Origin: Yimella sp.
GTDB taxonomy: Bacteria; Actinomycetota; Actinomycetes; Actinomycetales; Dermatophilaceae
DNA length: 8,446 bases
Direction of reading: 5' to 3'
Assembly: GCA_030150425.1 (NCBI GenBank)
Contig: JASLFY010000228.1
Coordinates: 1 to 8,446 of the forward strand
Both the position numbers and the translations under genes were made by a program. The notes beneath the pieces are model-generated. The model ran no database searches. It was not told the DNA's origin and saw nothing but the letters and a program-made list of their open reading frames with translations. The first letter of the stretch is position 1. Each line of letters opens with the position of its first letter. Shown one piece after another: positions 5,875 through 8,446 of the stretch.

Positions 5875-5905
5875 TTGTGCACGGCTTGTCCACCGGTTAT
5901 CAACA
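5875..5905 (+). promoter_or_regulatory. Three DnaA-box-like 9-mers at 11-bp steps
   Basis: TTGTGCACG (5875-5883), TTGTCCACC (5886-5894) and TTATCAACA (5897-5905) start exactly 11 bp apart on the same strand. Against DnaA-box forms (TTGTCCACA or TTATCCACA) they match at 7, 8 and 8 of 9 positions. They lie in the nrdR leader region just after the NrdR-box-like sites. Confidence 0.4.
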
Positions 5906-5937
5906 GATCGATCCCCAGATCGACCGGACGATCCCTT

Positions 5938-5968
5938 CCGGCTCGGGCATTCGCATGCCCGCGGCCGG
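5938..5968 (+). other. Hairpin in the nrdR leader
   Basis: The perfect 7-bp stem CGGGCAT (5944-5950) with ATGCCCG (5955-5961) around the loop TCGC is extended, across a small internal loop, by CCGGC (5938-5942) with GCCGG (5964-5968). It is 60 nt upstream of the nrdR start codon, would be in the operon transcript, and has no T-run after it. Confidence 0.45.
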
Positions 5969-6028
5969 GTGGAAAGCGCGCCGGGAACGACGAGAAGAAC
6001 GACCCGGAACCCAGGAGAGGAGCCGCCC

Positions 6029-6493
6029 GTGCACTGCCCGTTCTGCCGCAATGACGACTCGCGCGTCGTCGACAGCCGCACCAGCGACGACGGCACCTCC
6101 ATCAAGCGCCGCCGGCAGTGCCCGGAGTGCGGGAAGCGGTTCTCCACGATCGAGACCGCGGGGCTCACCGTGGTCAAGCGGTCCGGGGCGAGCGAGCCGT
6201 TCTCCCGGCAGAAGGTCCTCGTCGGCGTCCGCAAGGCCTGCCAGGGGCGCCCGGTCAGCGAGGACCAGTTGGCCCTCCTGGCGCAGGAGGTCGAGGAGGG
6301 CATCCGCTCGCGCGGGGTCGCCGAGATCGACGCCCACGACGTCGGCCTGGAGATCCTCGGTCCGCTGCGGCGGCTCGACGAGGTCGCCTACCTGCGTTTC
6401 GCCTCGGTCTACCAGGCGTTCGACGGGCTCGACGACTTCGAGCAGGCGATCAGTCTGCTGCGCGCGGAGCGCGCGGCAACCGGCCAGAGCTGA
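6029..6493 (+). CDS. nrdR: Transcriptional repressor NrdR
   Basis: Zinc-ribbon/ATP-cone repressor of ribonucleotide reductase genes, 154 residues, the normal family length. The N-terminal zinc ribbon has Cys3, Cys6, Cys31 and Cys34 (HCPFC and QCPECGKRF), with the conserved VVDSR (13-17) and RRRQC (27-31) that help contact DNA. An ATP-cone domain covers about 47-137 (VVKRSGASEPFSRQKVLVGVRKAC through YLRFASVYQAF) and senses ATP versus dATP. The start is the GTG at 6029: it gives the invariant M-x-C-P-x-C N-terminus and follows the strong AGGAGAGGAG at 6013-6022 by 6 nt. nrdJ begins 75 bp downstream on the same strand, an nrdR-nrdJ arrangement known from other actinobacteria such as Streptomyces. 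NrdR-box-like sites in its own promoter suggest it represses the operon, itself included, when dATP is plentiful. Confidence 0.97.
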   Translation: MHCPFCRNDDSRVVDSRTSDDGTSIKRRRQCPECGKRFSTIETAGLTVVKRSGASEPFSRQKVLVGVRKACQGRPVSEDQLALLAQEVEEGIRSRGVAEIDAHDVGLEILGPLRRLDEVAYLRFASVYQAFDGLDDFEQAISLLRAERAATGQS

Positions 6494-6568
6494 CCGGCTC
6501 GGCCCCACCAGCATCCGACTTCTGAACACACCAGTTCGAGCACGACACCACTCACACGGAGGAGAATC

Positions 6569-8446
6569 ATGACGGAGACGACCAGCGCACGTTCGCGGGC
6601 GCGTCGCAGCCCCAAGGGCGTCAAGGTGGAGCGCATCTTCACCACCCCGGGTGTCCACCCCTACGACGAGGTCACCTGGGAGCGCCGCGACGTCGTCCAG
6701 CAGAACTGGAAGACCGGCGAGACGATCTTCGAGCAGCGCGGTGTCGAGTTCCCCGACTTCTGGTCGCTGAACGCCTCGACCATCGTCACCACCAAGTACT
6801 TCCGCGGCGCCGTCGGCACCGACGCCCGCGAGAACAGCCTCAAGCAGCTCATCGACCGCGTCGTGATGACCTACGTCAAGGCGGGCAAGGAGCACGGCTA
6901 CTTCGCCTCCGACGAGGACGCCGAGCTGTTCGAGCACGAACTGACCTGGTCGCTGCTGCACCAGGTGTTCGCCTTCAACTCCCCGGTGTGGTTCAACGTC
7001 GGCACCAAGAGCCCGCAGCAGGTCTCGGCCTGCTTCATCCTGTCGGTCGACGACTCGATGGACTCGATCCTGAACTGGTACAAGGAAGAGGGCTTCATCT
7101 TCAAGGGCGGCTCGGGCGCCGGTCTGAACCTGTCCCGCATCCGTTCCTCCAAGGAGCTGCTGTCCAGCGGCGGCACCGCCAGCGGGCCGGTCAGCTTCAT
7201 GCGTGGTGCGGACGCCTCCGCCGGCACCATCAAGTCCGGTGGCGCCACGCGCCGCGCGGCGAAGATGGTCGTCCTCGACGTCGACCACCCGGACATCGAG
7301 GAGTTCGTCGAGACCAAGGCGCGCGAGGAGGACAAGATCCGCGCGCTGCGCGACGCCGGGTTCGACATGGACCTCGGCGGCAAGGACATCACCTCGGTCC
7401 AGTACCAGAACGCCAACAACTCGGTGCGCGTCACCGACGAGTTCATGCGTGCGGTGGAGGCCGGCACCTCCTTCGGTCTGCGTTCGCGCGGCACCGGTGA
7501 GGTCATCGAGTCGGTCGACGCCCGTGAGCTGTTCGACAAGATCAACAAGGCCGCCTGGGAGTGCGCCGACCCGGGTCTGCAGTACGACGACACGATCAAC
7601 GACTGGCACACCAACCCCGAGACCGGCCGCATCACCGCGTCCAACCCGTGCTCGGAGTACATGTCGCTGGACAACTCGTCCTGCAACCTGGCGAGCCTCA
7701 ACCTGCTGAAGTTCCTCAAGGACGACGGCACCTTCGACGCGGTGACCTTCACCAAGTCGGTCGAGCTGATCTTCACCGCGATGGACATCTCGATCTGCTT
7801 CGCCGACTTCCCGACCGAGGCGATCGGCCGCACCACCCGCGACTACCGCCAGCTGGGCATCGGCTACGCCAACCTGGGCGCGCTGCTGATGGCCACCGGC
7901 CACGGCTACGACTCCGAGGGTGGCCGCAGCCTCGCCGCCGCCATCACCTCGCTGATGACGGGTGCGGCCTACCGCCGCTCGGCCGAGCTCGCCGCCGTCG
8001 TCGGTCCGTACGCCGGCTATGCCCGCAACGCCGACGCCCACCAGCGCGTCATGCGCAAGCACCGTTCGGCCAACGACGAGGTCCGCACCCTCGACGTGAT
8101 GGACGGCGACATCCTCAAGCACGCCACGAAGGCCTGGGCCGACGTCGTCGAGCTGGGCGCCAAGAACGGCTTCCGCAACGCGCAGGCCTCGCTGCTCGCG
8201 CCGACCGGCACCATCGGCTTCATGATGGACTGCGACACCACCGGCATCGAGCCGGACTTCTCGCTGGTCAAGTTCAAGAAGCTCGTCGGCGGTGGCTCGA
8301 TGCAGATCGTCAACCAGACGATCTGCATCGAGCCACCACCGACCAGCTTCTTGAACTTGACCAGCGAGAAGTCCGGCTCGATGCCGGTGGTGTCGCAGTC
8401 CATCATGAAGCCGATGGTGCCGGTCGGCGCGAGCAGCGAGGCCTGC
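6569..8446 (+). CDS. nrdJ: Adenosylcobalamin-dependent (class II) ribonucleotide reductase NrdJ, 3'-incomplete
   Basis: Makes deoxyribonucleotides from ribonucleotides with a B12-derived radical, so no oxygen or partner subunit is needed. The frame is open to the window end (626 codons), but only about the first 584 residues, to ..GGGSMQIVNQT, are authentic against a family length of about 950. Everything after 8320 translates an inverted copy of the preceding DNA and is unlike any reductase. Start: ATG at 6569 after GGAGGAG (6558-6564). Recognisable blocks: TTPGVHPYDEVTWERRD (25-41), FNSPVWFNVG (136-145), SACF with the redox Cys155, FKGGSGAGLNLS (178-189), SNPCSE with Asn359, radical-bearing Cys361 and Glu363, SSCNLASLNL (370-379) and APTGTIG (544-550). 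It follows nrdR in what is probably one operon. The missing C-terminus would hold the rest of the barrel and the reducing cysteines. Confidence 0.95.
   Translation, partial: MTETTSARSRARRSPKGVKVERIFTTPGVHPYDEVTWERRDVVQQNWKTGETIFEQRGVEFPDFWSLNASTIVTTKYFRGAVGTDARENSLKQLIDRVVMTYVKAGKEHGYFASDEDAELFEHELTWSLLHQVFAFNSPVWFNVGTKSPQQVSACFILSVDDSMDSILNWYKEEGFIFKGGSGAGLNLSRIRSSKELLSSGGTASGPVSFMRGADASAGTIKSGGATRRAAKMVVLDVDHPDIEEFVETKAREEDKIRALRDAGFDMDLGGKDITSVQYQNANNSVRVTDEFMRAVEAGTSFGLRSRGTGEVIESVDARELFDKINKAAWECADPGLQYDDTINDWHTNPETGRITASNPCSEYMSLDNSSCNLASLNLLKFLKDDGTFDAVTFTKSVELIFTAMDISICFADFPTEAIGRTTRDYRQLGIGYANLGALLMATGHGYDSEGGRSLAAAITSLMTGAAYRRSAELAAVVGPYAGYARNADAHQRVMRKHRSANDEVRTLDVMDGDILKHATKAWADVVELGAKNGFRNAQASLLAPTGTIGFMMDCDTTGIEPDFSLVKFKKLVGGGSMQIVNQTICIEPPPTSFLNLTSEKSGSMPVVSQSIMKPMVPVGASSEAC
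8182..8446. repeat. Near-perfect 130-bp inverted repeat (fold-back) at the right edge inside nrdJ
   Basis: Bases 8182-8311 and 8317-8446 are reverse complements around the 5-nt centre AACCA (8312-8316). Every base i pairs with base 16628 minus i. I found two mismatches in 130 pairs: 8290 with 8338, and 8284 with 8344. The right arm stops only because the window ends, so it may be longer. The left arm is normal nrdJ coding sequence; the right arm has no coding sense on the plus strand. The likeliest explanation is a chimeric fold-back or an assembly join at a contig end. Confidence 0.97.

Larger units (their letters stand above)
5664..6028 (+). promoter_or_regulatory. Control region of the nrdR-nrdJ operon
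   Basis: This gene-free stretch of 365 bp holds, in order: the terminator hairpin (5686-5720); a GC-rich stretch to about 5790 in which I see nothing; a promoter (5794-5822); two NrdR-box-like sites; three phased DnaA-box-like 9-mers (5875-5905); the direct repeat CAGATCGA (5904-5911 and 5916-5923); a leader hairpin (5938-5968); and the nrdR ribosome binding site AGGAGAGGAG (6013-6022). No conserved B12-box sequence of a cobalamin riboswitch is recognisable. Confidence 0.75.

Noticed and set aside
5721..6028. Cobalamin riboswitch upstream of the B12-dependent reductase operon
   Set aside because: I looked for the conserved B12 box and flanking core and did not find them. GGTGATTCC at about 5755 is only a fragmentary resemblance and lies upstream of the predicted promoter.
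6525..6541. LexA-like GAAC-N6-GTTC between nrdR and nrdJ
   Set aside because: The half-sites are separated by 6 rather than 4 bases and the outer bases do not fit the consensus.
5900..8122. Minus-strand open frame of about 740 codons opposite nrdR and nrdJ
   Set aside because: Val/Leu/Asp/Arg-rich shadow caused by wobble-position GC bias. nrdR and nrdJ on the plus strand are certain.
8017..8406. Minus-strand frame that appears to encode an NrdJ fragment (MMDCDTTGIEPDFSLVKF)
   Set aside because: It is the inverted copy of nrdJ created by the fold-back, not a second gene.

Overview
The window is high-GC, densely coded bacterial DNA. Strong wobble-position G/C bias, a GTG start, actinobacterial-type LexA sites and the gene order lexA / LysM protein / nrdR / nrdJ all point to an actinomycete (Actinomycetota). 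I cannot name the genus with confidence.

Layout. (1) Positions 1-2426: the 3' part of comEC, the DNA-uptake channel gene, cut off at the left edge. (2) 2276-3247, minus strand: a LysR-family regulator whose 3' end overlaps the 3' end of comEC by 151 bp. It is transcribed away from (3) 3270-4160, plus strand: a class II (SIRT4-like) sirtuin. Only 22 bp separate the two start codons. (4) 4194-4916, minus strand: lexA, converging on the sirtuin gene with a hairpin between them that contains both stop codons. (5) 4917-5228: a divergent control region with a plausible lexA promoter and three LexA-box-like 16-mers. (6) 5229-5663: a small single-pass membrane protein with one LysM domain, in the position of the SOS cell-division inhibitors DivS, ChiZ and YneA. 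(7) 5664-6028: a long perfect terminator hairpin, then the nrdR control region with a -35/-10 promoter, two NrdR-box-like sites 32 bp apart, and three DnaA-box-like 9-mers at exact 11-bp steps. (8) 6029-6493 nrdR and 6569-8446 nrdJ, the repressor and the B12-dependent (class II) ribonucleotide reductase, probably one operon.

How the genes work together. The right half looks like a DNA-damage and dNTP-supply locus. LexA would control itself and the LysM division inhibitor, while NrdR would control its own gene and nrdJ. The sirtuin/LysR pair is probably a separate unit.

Important caveat at the right edge. From about 8182 to 8446 the sequence folds back on itself. The last 130 bases are the reverse complement of the 130 bases before a 5-base pivot, with two mismatches, both silent in nrdJ. 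The authentic nrdJ sequence therefore ends at about 8320. What follows is most likely a fold-back or assembly chimera, although the frame stays open to the window end.

I saw no tRNA, rRNA, CRISPR array, insertion sequence or phage gene.
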